Part shown: positions 42,674-54,362 of the stretch, piece after piece
How positions within the stretch are numbered: the first letter of the stretch is position 1
Layout of the letters: each line of letters opens with the position of its first letter
Assembly: GCA_033439685.1 (NCBI GenBank)
Contig: JAUEDM010000003.1
Span: forward strand, 3,130,001 to 3,194,000
Reading direction: 5' to 3'
DNA length: 64,000 nt
Origin: Apodospora peruviana
Taxonomy: Eukaryota; Ascomycota; Sordariomycetes; Sordariales; Lasiosphaeriaceae
Position numbers and translations under genes: made by a program
The notes under the pieces: model-generated
The model's database searches: none
What the model saw: the letters and a program-made list of their open reading frames with translations, nothing else
Told to the model about the DNA's origin: nothing

Positions 42674-45600
42674 TTCCTGGTGAGCGACGAGGTGATCAGC
42701 ATTGGTGGATTCCAAGAAAGGGAAGCGAGCTCGCACGCATGGATAGGCGCGAGATCTACCTTGAACGAGGCCATTGTCAAAGATATGCAGAAATCGGTTC
42801 TGCACTAATCCAACATGGAATTGAGAATCAAAGTGAGTATCCAAAAGGAGGCAATCGGTCGATTGGTTGTAGTTGGCAAGTTCGTGTTCCAGGACGCGGG
42901 TGAGTCGAGCAAGTGAATCGCGGGGAATAACAATAAATTTGGCAAGCTGGAAGGGGCACCGTCCTGAAATGTCCAGCTTAGATCCCGGGCAAGATAAAAA
43001 ACCCGCTAGTTAGCAATAAGAACGTTGGCGAGATGCAGGCCAGTCAGACAATTGTGTAAGCGATGCGAGCAAGGTGAGTGGCTGAGCCTGCCGTCGGGGA
43101 GGATGATCAATGGAGGGAATCTGACGGGAGAGCAACAATGGGGCTCGAGGCAACCTGGAGTAGGAGATTGAAGACGACTTTGGAATGGGAATGGGACGAT
43201 AAAAAAAAGTTCAAGTTAAGCTGTCACAAAAATAAAATAAAAGAGATTCGAGAGAGACAGCGCCGCTCTGGTCCCAGGCCACAACCGGCTGCGTTGGTGC
43301 AATCGTGGTGGGAAGCTAGACGCTGCGCGCACCTTGGAGGCGGGGGAACCTGAGAGAAGCGTCGAATGCTAACTGAGCCGTCTGGCGCACTGTACAAAGC
43401 ATTGCGCCACCAATCGTAGGCATGGACGGGCGCTGCTTGCCTGCTTGAGAAGGTGGAAGGTGCGCACCTGGTACACACTGTACATGGGGCCACAATGCTC
43501 AGGGGCGGCAATCGCAAGTACCCCAGGAAGTACCCCTCCTTCCAGTCCTCTGTCTAGACAATTGAAGATTGGCCAGGTACCTCAACCCTGTGCTGCATGT
43601 ACACTGCGGGCACATTTATGCCTGCAGCACACCCTCCACACCCTCTTCTTCCTTTTCGCTCAGCTTCCTCGCTAAGCTCACTCTGTATTCGTGCCGTACA
43701 CAGCAGGGCGTGTCTCAAGGACTCGGATGCATCTGAGAACAGAGTGGCAGTCCGGCTGCGTGGCATTCTTCTGTACAGCGGGAAGATGGTGTGGGCTCAT
43801 TCGACAATTGCCATTAGGTACCTACCGATTGCATCCAATCTACGCTTCCCACACTTATTTACTGCAATGCGAGGGGGAAGCTCCGTTAGGGTCTGGTCTG
43901 GATAGACAGTTTTATTACAAAGGAAGCTGCAGGATTTACGGAGTAGAAGTGGTTGATTGGGACAACTCGAGAGTGATTTATTAGGGGGCGAGAAATGAGG
44001 TTCTCGGTCTCGGCATGCCGCTAAACAGTCAGTCCAGAAAGTTTTGAGGAAATCCTTTGCCATTGCTACACATACAGTGAGGTACCCTGTATGCTTTGTC
44101 AAAGACAAGACTTATCTCTTGTTGGCCGTGTACCTTGACGTGCTCAAGATGATCTAATTAGGTCCTTTACTTTCCCCATTTACCTTGATTATCCCCAGAG
44201 TCAGGTACTATCTCATTACAAGGTTAGACTATCCGCGGGATCACCACCGATAGTAAGATACTCCCGAGATTTGATTCCCACCCTGATCGATCTCCACCGA
44301 TCCACGAGGAGCCTCGGAGGAGGTGCCTTGCTTTTAGACAAAGGGCCAAGGTCACAAGAGTCTGGAGTCTGGACCAAATACTCCTCCGCACCATATTACG
44401 ATGGATCCGTGACTCAAAACTCCAATTGAGACGATGGAACAATGACATCGAGATCATATATCTCTCGTCTGGGGAGTCTGAAGCTCCTGTCCTCGACATC
44501 CGTTGCAACACAAACGTCAAGCCCGTAGTATGGAAGCTAATGTCGTGACACCTTTCCCCGAAGAGCAGCCAACAGCTCCCAGGCAATGCATCATGCCACT
44601 GGACTATCTGATGGAGCTCGGGCGTGGTGTGGTAGATGATAGCCGTCGCGCCAGCTACCCCGCCCTGTCGTGTTCCCATTTGGGGATTGCGTTGTCTTCC
44701 AGTGATACCAGGGCTAAAGCCGTATGAAAGAGGGGCTCCGGAAGATGGAGGCTTTGTGGAGCTGCTCTCCCTGTGGACTCGTGCCTCGTGAGGGGCGTCG
44801 GTCGGTATGGCGCGAGGAACACAGGAATTCCCACGAGCTCCCGTCCGGCTTCCTCCATATCAAAAGAAAATGCAAGTTATGCGACAATAAATGCATTAAG
44901 GTTGCTGGCTGACAGATGGCAATAAAGGAGTGAAGCAAGGCGGGTGTCTACGTTTCCAGGAGGACACATGACCACGTACCACTGGGTTGGCCAATCACGC
45001 GGTACCTAACGTACGGAACTGTAATGCCTTGGCAAAGAACTCTCCGGGACAGAATTCCCGTCTCTAGGTACGGAATATAACAATATTTTTGGTTCTTCAC
45101 ATTGATACCAACTCTGCCGTGGACCTCAGCCATGGAAGGTCCCCGTGACATCCGAGAGTCGTATCTAGCAGCGTTTTGTTGAGAGTCTTGCTGAGAGCCG
45201 TCCTTCTTTATTTACCATAATATGGTACGTCTATACACTGCAGCATTGTGTGGACGGGATTAGCACTGCGGAGAAGTGGCCTATACAGTCTATCGTGAGT
45301 ATGGACAAGTTCAACTAAGTACTCCCTCGCAGACGAGCGAGTGACACACTGTGTGTTCTCGTCAGGAGACCCGGTGCGCACCACACCTTCCCCTCAAGGG
45401 GAACCACATGCCCCTGTTCATGCAGCACATCTTACATTGAAGCCAGCTGGAAATGTGCACAGCTTCACAAGCCGACCTGGAAAATGGAAATATAGACTCA
45501 AAGACTGGATCATGAACGCTCTACTTGGGTCTCTGAACAGCCGGTTTGAGAACAGCACACTGTATTGCAATGTGTACCAATGGCAATGGAACCCGCAGTC

Positions 45601-48204
45601 ACCTCTTCCGATTCGGGTTTTGGGCTCTGAGAACCTGATTACTCCATTCACCCCCTCCCTCCTTCAGAAAGTAGTGGGTTCCCGGAGAATAACTCTTGGC
45701 CAATCAACGAGATCACCGGATCACCTGCGCAAGACGACACGTCCTACGGGTGTACCTTTCTCTTTACAGGATCTTTTCTGAGGAGGCTCAAGGTGAGACC
45801 AGACTACACCTTTTCGCACACCGAAAGCTACCTTGCGAGCGCTATTTTGATTAACTCGCAGTATACGTCAGACGGTACTAACATTTAATCTTGACGTCCA
45901 CCCCTCGAGACGCCGCTGTTAGACAGACATGCCCCGCTATAATCATGGCCACGATCCCACGATCCCAGAAGATGAAATCCCACAGAGATTGGAGTATCAC
46001 GGTGTTTCGAACAAAGTCTCTTCTCGAGTCCGATCGCTGCCTGTGTCCAAATCGCCAGATGGCAGTTGCACAGAGAAGGCGGCGGCATTTAAGCATAAAA
46101 GATCGATGTGCGATGGACAAGCCACACCCAGAAACTGAGCTTTTCATGTCACCGTCGTTTTTTATCTATGAAATTGTCGGGTAAGGACCACAGTGCCAGT
46201 TTCTAATTCCAATTCCAGGCATTTCATATTGACCCATGTCGTAGCGCGAGAAAGTTGGCTACATGACACAATCTCGTGGGTGGCTCAGCTTTTCAAGTTT
46301 TCCCCCGTTCCAAGTTCCAGGTGCTGGGTTCGGAAGGGCTGGGAGAACACCTAACCCCTAAAAAACACGCGGGTTACGGGGCTCTTACGATGACGTTGGA
46401 ACAAATTATCCACCTGACCAGCTACACTAAGATCGAAAGGCAGGGTATGGGCGATGACTGGCATGGGATCAAAGAAAAGTAAAAAAAGAACATGGATTTG
46501 TCGTCATTGCGGCTACTGAAGCCGGCGAACTCCATGGTATCGAAGGGAATGCCCGTCGGTGTGACAATATCCCGCATTTGGGCTTCGAATTTGTGAAAAA
46601 AAAACCAAAAGACAAACTGAAATTCAAACAAGATTCACTTTCCATTATCGAGGTCGGAAAGATCGTTGATGAGATCGGCCAGCCCCTCCAGCAAAAAATA
46701 GCACCAAAGCCGACGAACGCGGAGGATCAGCACTGCCCTACCCGCCAGGTAAGGGCCAATCTTGATAAACACTGTGCGCCGCCGTGCACATCACTGGCGC
46801 CCTGGCGAGCTGCCGACCACCGGCCGAGACGGCCCCACCCCTCGAGCATTTGTCTGGGACACATTCTGCCTTTTAACTGGACACTGGCACCAGATGACTT
46901 TGTTTGAGCGGCGCTTGTTGGATCGAGAAGTTTAATTTTTTTGAGCAAGATAGAAAGCGACAGAAAGGAGCGATCGCGTTCCTAGGTTCTTTCTGCGTAT
47001 CCGTACCTGCGTAAGCACCATGTCCACGTTGTAGATCACCCTGTGGGTGGGTGGATGTACACTACACTGGGGACTGGAGATAGTATCTCAAAATACCTAG
47101 TGTCCTGCCACATGGGAGAAGCCACAAAAAAAATAACGATGAGACTGAAAGAATTTTGTTGTGGTGTTTCCTGCGCCTCAATATCAAAAGAAGAAAAAAG
47201 AAAAATCAGTTGCCCACGAGAACGACCACCACCACCACCATCGACCGCCGGACGCTCCGTCAGACATGTGACTACCGAAAATCTCCAGCGATGGTGGCTT
47301 TCATCGATAGCTGAAGAAACAACCGATCTCCAATAATAGGATTCACAAAGTCAAAAGTCGGAGAAAGAAAGAAAAAAGTTTTGACTTTTGTGGTGTCTCG
47401 AAGAACCTAACTAGAGAAGCTGGCAAGGGCAGCGGCTTCTTCGAGCCGCTGTCCACCCGCCCGCCATTGATGGATCAACCCTACTAGACTGCACTATCAG
47501 CTTCCATTTGCTTCTGCGTGAAGAAATACATAGCCGGATCCTGTATGTCGTGGCTCAGTCACCGTGTAACCCTTCTATCACTATCGCGAGGATTATAGTA
47601 CCTATGTCTTTTGAGTTAACTTGAATGCAATAACATGCACGATGCCTTGACCAATCAATACAAGTAGTTGATGAATAGGTACCCAGGTACCTACTAGCCA
47701 TAGGGTCCAGACCTGCCTTAAATCTCGGCCCTTATTTCCAAAGGTACATAGAAAAAGGATAGATGAGTTGAGCAATATTCAGTTTTTTCTCATCACAGGT
47801 CCCCTTTTTGCAGAATATCGTCGTCAGTGTACGTATTGGTAGAGTGCCCATGAAAATTGATGCTGTAAGTGGCATTTGGCTTGGCACAAAAGGCACCATT
47901 CAGGTGAGCTGATGCTGATAGCGAAACGCGGGGGATCTGAGGAAATGGTGGATCGAAGACAGCTACCTACGTAATGAGTTGTAGAAGGAGGGTATTTTAC
48001 ATTTATCTTTTGACGGCAGCGGGTTGTATGAATCTCGTAACAGAAAAGTTTTTCTGAACATAGCCGAAGCATCTTGTTCGCTATTCTAAAGTCCGTCTCT
48101 TCACTTTTGATTTGAAGCAAATCAAACTTCCGATTTCCAGCCTCCCACGGCATTAGTATCAAGAGACAACCGCGAGACGAAAAAAAGCGCGCAACTAAAC
48201 CATC
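42674..48204. other. Gene-poor region, no gene recognised
   Basis: About 5.5 kb. Frames up to 150 residues exist on both strands (for example 44224-44679 minus and 45341-45781 plus) but have no domain features and no plausible splicing partners. TACGGAGTA occurs at 43937-43945, TAGGTACCTA at 43815-43824 and a double version at 47686-47703. No transposase or RNA gene was recognised. Confidence 0.5.
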
Positions 48205-48846
48205 ATGTCTTCAACCGCTTCATCTTCAGAGTCCGCCTACCGCAGGGTCGGCCGAGGCGGCGCGGGAAACTGGTTCAGCAAGAAGGATGTCGACGAGGCA
48301 GAGAAGGCCCAACAGGCCGCGGCAGTCCGTCTCCCCAATGAACTTCTCATATCACTCATTGCTTTTTAGCTACCTACGAATGAATATGCCACAACCGGAT
48401 TCTTACACAAAAAACAGGACCTCGAAGCACAAAAGCCCGGGACCGTCACCCCGGTAGTCGCCGCCGCCAATTACACGCGCGGCGGTCGCGGCGGCGCGGG
48501 TAACTTTCACGACCCGGCGGCGACGGCGGCGGCACTGGCAGGCTCCACGGGCGGTGGTGCCGCAGGGGTAGTCCAGCAGACGGAGGAGCAGATTGAGAAG
48601 CTCAAGGCCGCCGTCGCGGCGCGAAAACCCCGGGCCGGCGGCATGGGCGGCCGCGGAGGTGTGGGCAACTGGTCCGACAGTGCTGCCACCCAGCAGGAGA
48701 GGCAGGAGAAGCAGGAGCAGAAGAAGATCCAGGAGGTCGAGCTCAAGGTGCTTAAGGACGTCGAGGCCACGCTGGCTGCCCCGGCACCTGCGTACCAGCG
48801 ACCAGAGGCTGAGACCGAAGTGAACAATGTCAGACTGGGTGTCTAG
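48205..48846 (+). CDS. PAR32/DUF3602-like protein with GRGGAGN repeats
   Basis: Two exons, 48205-48324 and 48418-48846, joined in phase 0 (donor GTCCGT), give 182 residues. The hallmark is three copies of a short glycine-rich motif: VGRGGAGNWFSKKD near the start, GGRGGAGNFHDPA in the middle and GGRGGVGNWSDSA towards the end. These are separated by Ala-rich and charged spacer helices (QTEEQIEKLKAAVAARK and QQERQEKQEQKKIQEVELKVLKDVE). This is the pattern of the fungal DUF3602 family, whose yeast member Par32 is heavily phosphorylated in rapamycin-treated cells and acts on ammonium permeases. A similar signalling role is possible but not shown. The protein is probably largely disordered. It is convergent with the nuclease pseudogene. 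Confidence 0.82.
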
Positions 48847-49206
48847 TTGGCATGAATGATAGGATGAATAAGGGCTCGGGGGGTCCTGAGAGTGTGCGCG
48901 ATGCAATAGCGAGCGAGTTTATTCAGTTGTTTGGTTTCAAATAGAGCTATCCTCTATCATAATGAGATATATCGGTTCTAGTGAGTTCGATAACCCCTTG
49001 ACCTCATCTGTTTTTAGAAGACGTGTAACGCGGCATCAACAGATGTACACCGGGATATAGCACAACACTTGGTATTAAGAGTCCGTAAAAGCGTCCTGTC
49101 TTTGACCGCCGAACCCTTATGATTGCCAGACGTTACCGCAAAAATTGAAACTGCGCAAACACACTGTTGCTGACAGGCTCCCGCACGATGACGGGGCTGT
49201 AATACA
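48847..49206. other. Convergent intergenic region, no gene recognised
   Basis: About 360 bp between the DUF3602 gene and the end of the nuclease pseudogene. No feature is seen. Confidence 0.5.
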
Positions 49207-50639
49207 CTAGTCTCGTCCATTCCCAAACTTGATCTTGAGCCTATTAGAAATTTTGATACCAACCACGATCCCAAAATGGTCGCTAACCCAAGCTTCTGTC
49301 ATCGAGGGGGCTTCCTCCAACCCACTCTAGCAAAAACCAAGCTCTTTCCCATGTGCGGCCCTCTTCCACAGGAGGGCATCCACAAATCCTCCCGCCAGGG
49401 TATTGTGCATTTCTCACATAGGACACGCTCCAGGCTTCCACTTCAGCCTTGATTCCAATTCCAACTCGGCCTTGCTTGCCTGCGACATCTTGAGCCCCGA
49501 ACATCGACCGGTGGCTCTCGCTCGCCGCAAAGGTTTCTACAGCCCCAGTGTAGGAGAACTTATCAACGCGTTGAGGCCTAGCCCGCTCAAGAGACTGGTA
49601 CCCCCAAGTATGGCCTTCTGGCATGCCGATCTCGGGAAAATGCCAGATATCGAGCCTCGACACGGGTGGAGTAGTCCAGTCTTCCCATACATCCCTCAGA
49701 TTCACCGGGACTGATGTGTGACACCAATGATGTGCATTCTCGTTGCAGGCTCCAACTATGCCGCCAGTAATTTCGCAGTCATGCGTGCATGTCCCCTTCA
49801 GGAGGCCGAATATCAACGCCCTCAGGCGGGAGTGATATGCCTTTGGATACTCAAAATGCGTCGTGCAGAGCCGGAAACGCTTCTTCTTCGTCGTCGACCC
49901 CCTGGAGCTGAGTACCGGAATATGAGCACAAGAGTGTCAATGGATTGGGGGCGAAAGCAAGGCGAGAATGGCGGATTCCTCGATACCATCATCATGATGA
50001 AGTAAGAGGGTTCCCTTTTCAAGAGTGCGTTACACATGGCAGTGTATGGGTCAGGATTACCAACGAACTTGGGTGGTTCAACGTGAGAAACAAAAAAGTT
50101 CCGCCGCACCCATTCATGATTTTGGATGGCTTCGAGTGACTCTTGGTTGACCTCTTGAAGCATCACAACATGATAGCGCGGTGCTTCTCCAAAGACCTGC
50201 TTCAAATGGTCCATAGCGGCGGAAGCGCGAGCCGAGGGATTGAAACTAGTGTGGTCTAGGTTCCAGGAAACAACCTTCAGCGTGCTGCCTGGCTCCAGCT
50301 CTTCTTGAGCGTTGCGGTCGGCGGGGGCACCCAGGTCGACAGGCTGTGGTCGTAGGCGTGTGGAAGTTGATAGCGGAGGTCGATCGGCTCGTCGAAACCT
50401 ATGGAACGGTCGCGTTTCGAAGACTGTTTCTGTTTAGAGTGTTTAGAGTCCGTCAGATCCCAGACACTCGAGGAACGACGAGATGCTCTATGGGATAAGA
50501 TCCGGGCCGCCAATGCTAGTAACCCGCGTCGAGCAGACATCAGGCGCATAGTGTTGAGACGACCTCCCCTCGCCAACGCGAATGGCAACGTTGCACGCCT
50601 GAGGGCCGACATTTGTCCTGGATGTTCAAAGATTGGCAC
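49207..50639 (-). pseudogene. Endonuclease/exonuclease/phosphatase pseudogene
   Basis: The region reads as one EEP-family protein broken into four frames. Segment A (50639-50277) ends LSTWVPPPTATLKKSWSQAAR at a stop. Segment B, one base away, starts TLKVVSWNLDHTSFNPSARA and continues YHVVMLQEVNQESLEAIQNHEWVRRNFFVSHVEPP to about 49905. Segment C starts near 49885 (KRFRLCTTHFEYPKAYHSRL) and continues with VNLRDVWEDWTTPPVSRL, GHTWGYQS and VDKFSYTGAVETFAASE to 49283. Segment D (about 49296-49207) gives AWVSDHFGIVVGIKI and a stop. WNLD, LQEV, THFE and SDHFGI are EEP active-site motifs, but the GDMN motif is replaced by ACNEN, losing the catalytic Asp. Live relatives (Tdp2-like) hydrolyse phosphodiester bonds. 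Three frameshifts plus a lost key residue argue for decay; no introns fit the breaks. Confidence 0.82.
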
Positions 50640-51376
50640 AAGGACTTTAGTTCAAGGCTGGAAGGCGTCGAGACAGAGACCACTTTCCGCCTGACTAGAA
50701 AAAGCAAAGTGCTCGGCGGGACATCGTAGCTGCGAACGCTGTCGTCAACGTGCCGAAGCTACCAACGTTCCCAATAAAATTCCAGGCACACCCAAGTAGA
50801 GCAGAGTTTGCTTGACCATCAGACACCAGTAAAAAAATCCTAAAAAATCCAAGAAATTCGACAAAAAACCTCTTTCAAAAAACCTCTTTCAAACCTAGAG
50901 AGCCTTTTCTCTCGTTTTTTAGTGAACTATTAAGACGTAGTGAACCAGAGGCGCGAGGTTGCAATTCCGGTGCAAGGTCGCTTGAAGTGAAAAGTGGTGT
51001 AAGGGTCACTTATAATCCGTACGTGAAACGGTAAATACGCCTATCATATTAGTTCAGGTGGGTCAACTTACCAGTACCTGTTCAGCAGGGATAATTACCG
51101 TTATGCAGTACGGATTATGGATTACGGTACCGTCATCAACCCGTCCCGTCCCAAGCCGACCTAAAAAAGTTTCTCCCATCGGAACCGCAACCGTACTCCA
51201 TCCGACCTCACCCCGAACCACATCACCACCGTCGTCGTCGTCATCGTCGCCCACTGCCCCGACATTACCACTACCTACTCACCGCCGACAGAAACACAGA
51301 AACACATATGCCAACGACGGCAGCCGAACAACAGCAATCTGCCGAAACCAAACAGAACCCCCCAAAAACTCTAACC
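50640..51376. other. Intergenic between pseudogene and PAM18
   Basis: About 740 bp that should include the PAM18 promoter and leader. A tandem repeat (AAAACCTCTTTCA, two copies) lies near 50866-50891. No other gene is seen. Confidence 0.5.
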
Positions 51377-51767
51377 ATGGCATCGGTAGTCGCAATGGGC
51401 GCCGGCGTAGCCGTGGCCGCCTTCCTCGGCCGCGCAGGCCTAGTCGCGTGGCGTCGCTCTCGCGGCGGCGTCGGCGCCCTCGGCAAAGCCTTCTACAAAG
51501 GCGGCTTCGAACCGCGCATGAACAAGCGCGAGGCGACATTGATTCTCTCACTCAAGTAACATCCCCCCACCCCCCCTTCTCCCCCCTCCCGCCCAAACTT
51601 TCTGACTGACTTGGTATATAAAAAAAAGTGAACGAAGCATTACCAAAGACAAAGTCCGCAAGGCACACCGCAACCTGATGCTCCTCAACCACCCCGACCG
51701 AGGCGGCAGCCCTTACCTCGCGACCAAGGTCAACGAAGCGAAAGAGTTTCTAGAGAAGAACTCCTGA
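51377..51767 (+). CDS. PAM18: Mitochondrial import motor J-protein Pam18/Tim14
   Basis: Two exons, 51377-51555 and 51629-51767, give 105 residues. The join makes LSLNERSITKDKVRKAHRNL. Residues 1-22 are a membrane helix (SVVAMGAGVAVAAFLGRAGLVA), then the linker RRSRGGVGALGKAFYKGGFEPRMNKREATLIL and the J domain with its HPD motif in LMLLNHPDRGGSPYLATKVNEAKEFLEK. This is the layout of Tim14/Pam18 in the inner membrane, which stimulates the ATPase of mitochondrial Hsp70 at the TIM23 channel and pairs with Pam16. Length fits fungal family members lacking the yeast N-terminal extension. The ATG at 51377 (MASVVAMG) was preferred to the in-frame one at 51308, which would add a Gln/Thr-rich stretch. 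It is convergent with the Gfd2-like nuclease gene. Confidence 0.93.
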
Positions 51768-52532
51768 TGATCGATGACTGGGTTGGCTTGGTGGATTCCG
51801 ATGTCGCGCCGCGACAAACAACTCGTGTGTTCGAATCTGAACATAAAACCCTCCGATCGAGCCGCTTAACAGAGAGACTTTGTCATGGAAGGAGACCGAC
51901 CGACCGATCAGGATGGACACGAAACGCCTTACCCAACCGACCCACCCTCTTCTTCTGCCGATTGATTGTGGGGATCCGAACTTCTGTTCTAACCGCATTA
52001 CCTCGAAACATCAACAGAAGTCCCCGGGCCCTCTTCGCTCGTATCGGACCGCCTGACCGTCTGTCACCGGAGAAAGAGAATTGTACAAAAGAAAAAAAGC
52101 GAACATATCATAGCAGCGGCGTTGGGTTTGGTTGTTTTGGTTATTTTAATGGTCTGTTAGGTTGTATTGTACATTAATCTCTTCAATTTATTGATGGTGC
52201 TGGTGTGGTATCTCTGAGGAACGAAGAGAAACTATCTACCTAACTTGGTACCCGTTCAGAGGTTCTGCGCCGTGTCAACCCAGTAGACCGCGGTAGCGCC
52301 GTCATGCTCTATCTACACCGCAGTTATTAGCAGCCAACAAGACTGGCGACCCTCCTCTAAATATATCCCCGTGAGGGGTCTTGCTTCTAACCGAATGCCT
52401 CCTGAAAACCCAATTCCGTTCCGTTTACGCCCTGATCTCTCCATATGTCCGCAAGATGCAGATAGAGTTACAATAATAATACAACAGCAACACCAACGGG
52501 ACTGCTGTCCCCCATCAACCCAGTTTCGCCAA
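51768..52532. other. Convergent intergenic region, no gene recognised
   Basis: About 765 bp between PAM18 and the Gfd2-like gene; probably both 3' UTRs. Confidence 0.5.
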
Positions 52533-54362
52533 CTACCATCTTGCTTTCTGCTGAGTAAGAGGCGCAACTCCTCCATCGGAGTCCTCGCCGTTGCTGCTCC
52601 AGCCTTCGTTGGCAACAAAATCGGCATAGGAAACATGTCCCTTTTCCTTCTTTCCCCCGGCATACCGCAGGCTAGCCAGGCGCGCCTTGATCGCCAGGCC
52701 CAGCATGGCACACATCGTGTAGACAGCGTCGTTTCCCGCGTTGTGCAGGTAGCGGTACTGAAGTCCGAGATAGTGGAGAACTGTTTCGAGCTTGCGACCG
52801 TTCTGGTCTCGGAGAGCGTACTGATGCATTTCTTGTGTGTCAATAATGTCGACAACGTTCTCCGCCTCGGCGATACTGTATCCTAGGGATACCAGATAGC
52901 TGATGTCCGCTGCCGTGTCGTGGAAAACAAGCACGACGGGACGCTTCTTGGCAACACCGTTCTCGTCGACGACTGTCCGGTTCATGATGGCCTCGATTTC
53001 CGAAATAATCTTGGCCTTGGGAATAAACTCGCTTTCTCTGAACACTTATTGTCAGCACATGTCTTCATCACTAGGAGAGTAGAGGCTGTTTTACCCGAAA
53101 TCAAAGTAGTCAGCGCAACCGCGAACATGTGTCGAGTTTACCGCCCATGAATTCTCCTTCACGCGCAAGTGTCGAGCATGGATTAGTGGAAACCAGTTCT
53201 CGCCTTTCTCTCCGGGAGCGACACTCGCGGTTTGATTCGTATCTAGGACGGCTATTCCGATCTCAGTAAGGAGGTCCTGATTGAATTCGTAAGCTTCAAT
53301 GTCAATGGCGACGAACAAGACAGAGTCCTCAAATTGAAACGCAATGGGCGAGTGCAGGTCAAGCGACTGGGGCGCACTCAATGTAGTCACATCAGAGGAC
53401 TTCTGGCGGAGACCAAGGTATCGTTGGACTCTCTTAATCGACTTCCCCCAGAGTCGATGACTCTGGATCCGCTTATGTCGATTCTTATCCGACTGGGTCT
53501 TCTTCTGTGTGTGGAACACCATAGCCAGCATCTCTAGAAACTGCTCCTTTCCGATATCAGTGGCACACTCCAAGCCGTCGGTTTCGTGCGGTGCCGGGAT
53601 AGCTTTACTGAGAGACTCAAACGAGTCGACGCTGGTTGATCGACCTAGAAAACGCGGGCGTGGCGTGTTGCCGAGCCCAAAGGACATGGTGAACTTGTCC
53701 GCGTTGTTTCCAGGCGGGATCGTGAGATGAATGTCGAGAATGGCGTTGACAATATCTAGCAGATGCTGAAATTGGTTGGTAAGGACAAAGAGAATGGGGC
53801 CGCCCTTCTTGGATTCCTTGACGGCTGCTGGGGGCTGGTGGATGTAGAACAGATCCCAAACTTGGTTTCTCTCATGCAACGCAGCCAACGTGAACAGAGA
53901 CACCGCCCGCTCGGCATTACGCTTGCCGATAAACATGTTAGGGTACTCCATGACGAGCCTCCACGGAACAAAGGTGAGGCCGTTTGGGGATATATCGCCC
54001 TGCTTCAGACCCGTCTCCTTCCATTTGACCTTCTCAAGATTTTGCAGAGTTCGTGGGGTCTCTGGAGCATCAGCGGCAACCCCACGGGCCTTGCTGAGCT
54101 TATAGCCACGGGTCTTCAAGATTTCCTCGGCACTAAAGTGGCGGACGTTGAGGATTAAATCCTGTGAGACGTCAGACTCGAAGCCGTCTTCGTCCGGAGC
54201 AGCTGCCTCGTTGGAATTCATGGTCTCTCCTGCGGCGGAAGATTCAGTTTGTTCGTCCTCGGTATCGTCAGCGTCTCGCCACTTTGAAGGATCAAATCCC
54301 TCCCAGGCCTCTACCTGACCGGTGAGTTCCTGAAGGCGAAGTAGAAAGTCATTATCTCCCAT
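52533..54362 (-). CDS. Gfd2/YDR514C-like DEDDh exonuclease-fold protein
   Basis: Two exons, 54362-53095 and 53037-52533, joined in phase 2 (57-bp intron), give 590 residues. The N-terminal 80 residues are acidic and disordered. From about residue 350 an RNase H-like exonuclease fold appears with all expected acidic and His positions: Asp354 and Glu356 in FVAIDIEAYE, Asp463 in LVFHDTAADISYL, and His521 and Asp526 in YLHNAGNDAVYTMCAML (the Exo III HxxxxD spacing). The middle domain (TFVPWRLVMEYPNMFIGKRNAERAVSLF) and the overall order resemble fungal Gfd2/YDR514C-type proteins. A 3'-5' exonuclease acting on RNA or DNA is inferred from the intact residues; the substrate is unknown. Yeast Gfd2 was found as a high-copy suppressor of a dbp5 mRNA-export mutant. 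Confidence 0.8.

Noticed and set aside
45341..45781. 146-residue plus-strand frame in the second gene desert
   Set aside because: Composition and order do not resemble a folded protein, and no conserved motif is seen.
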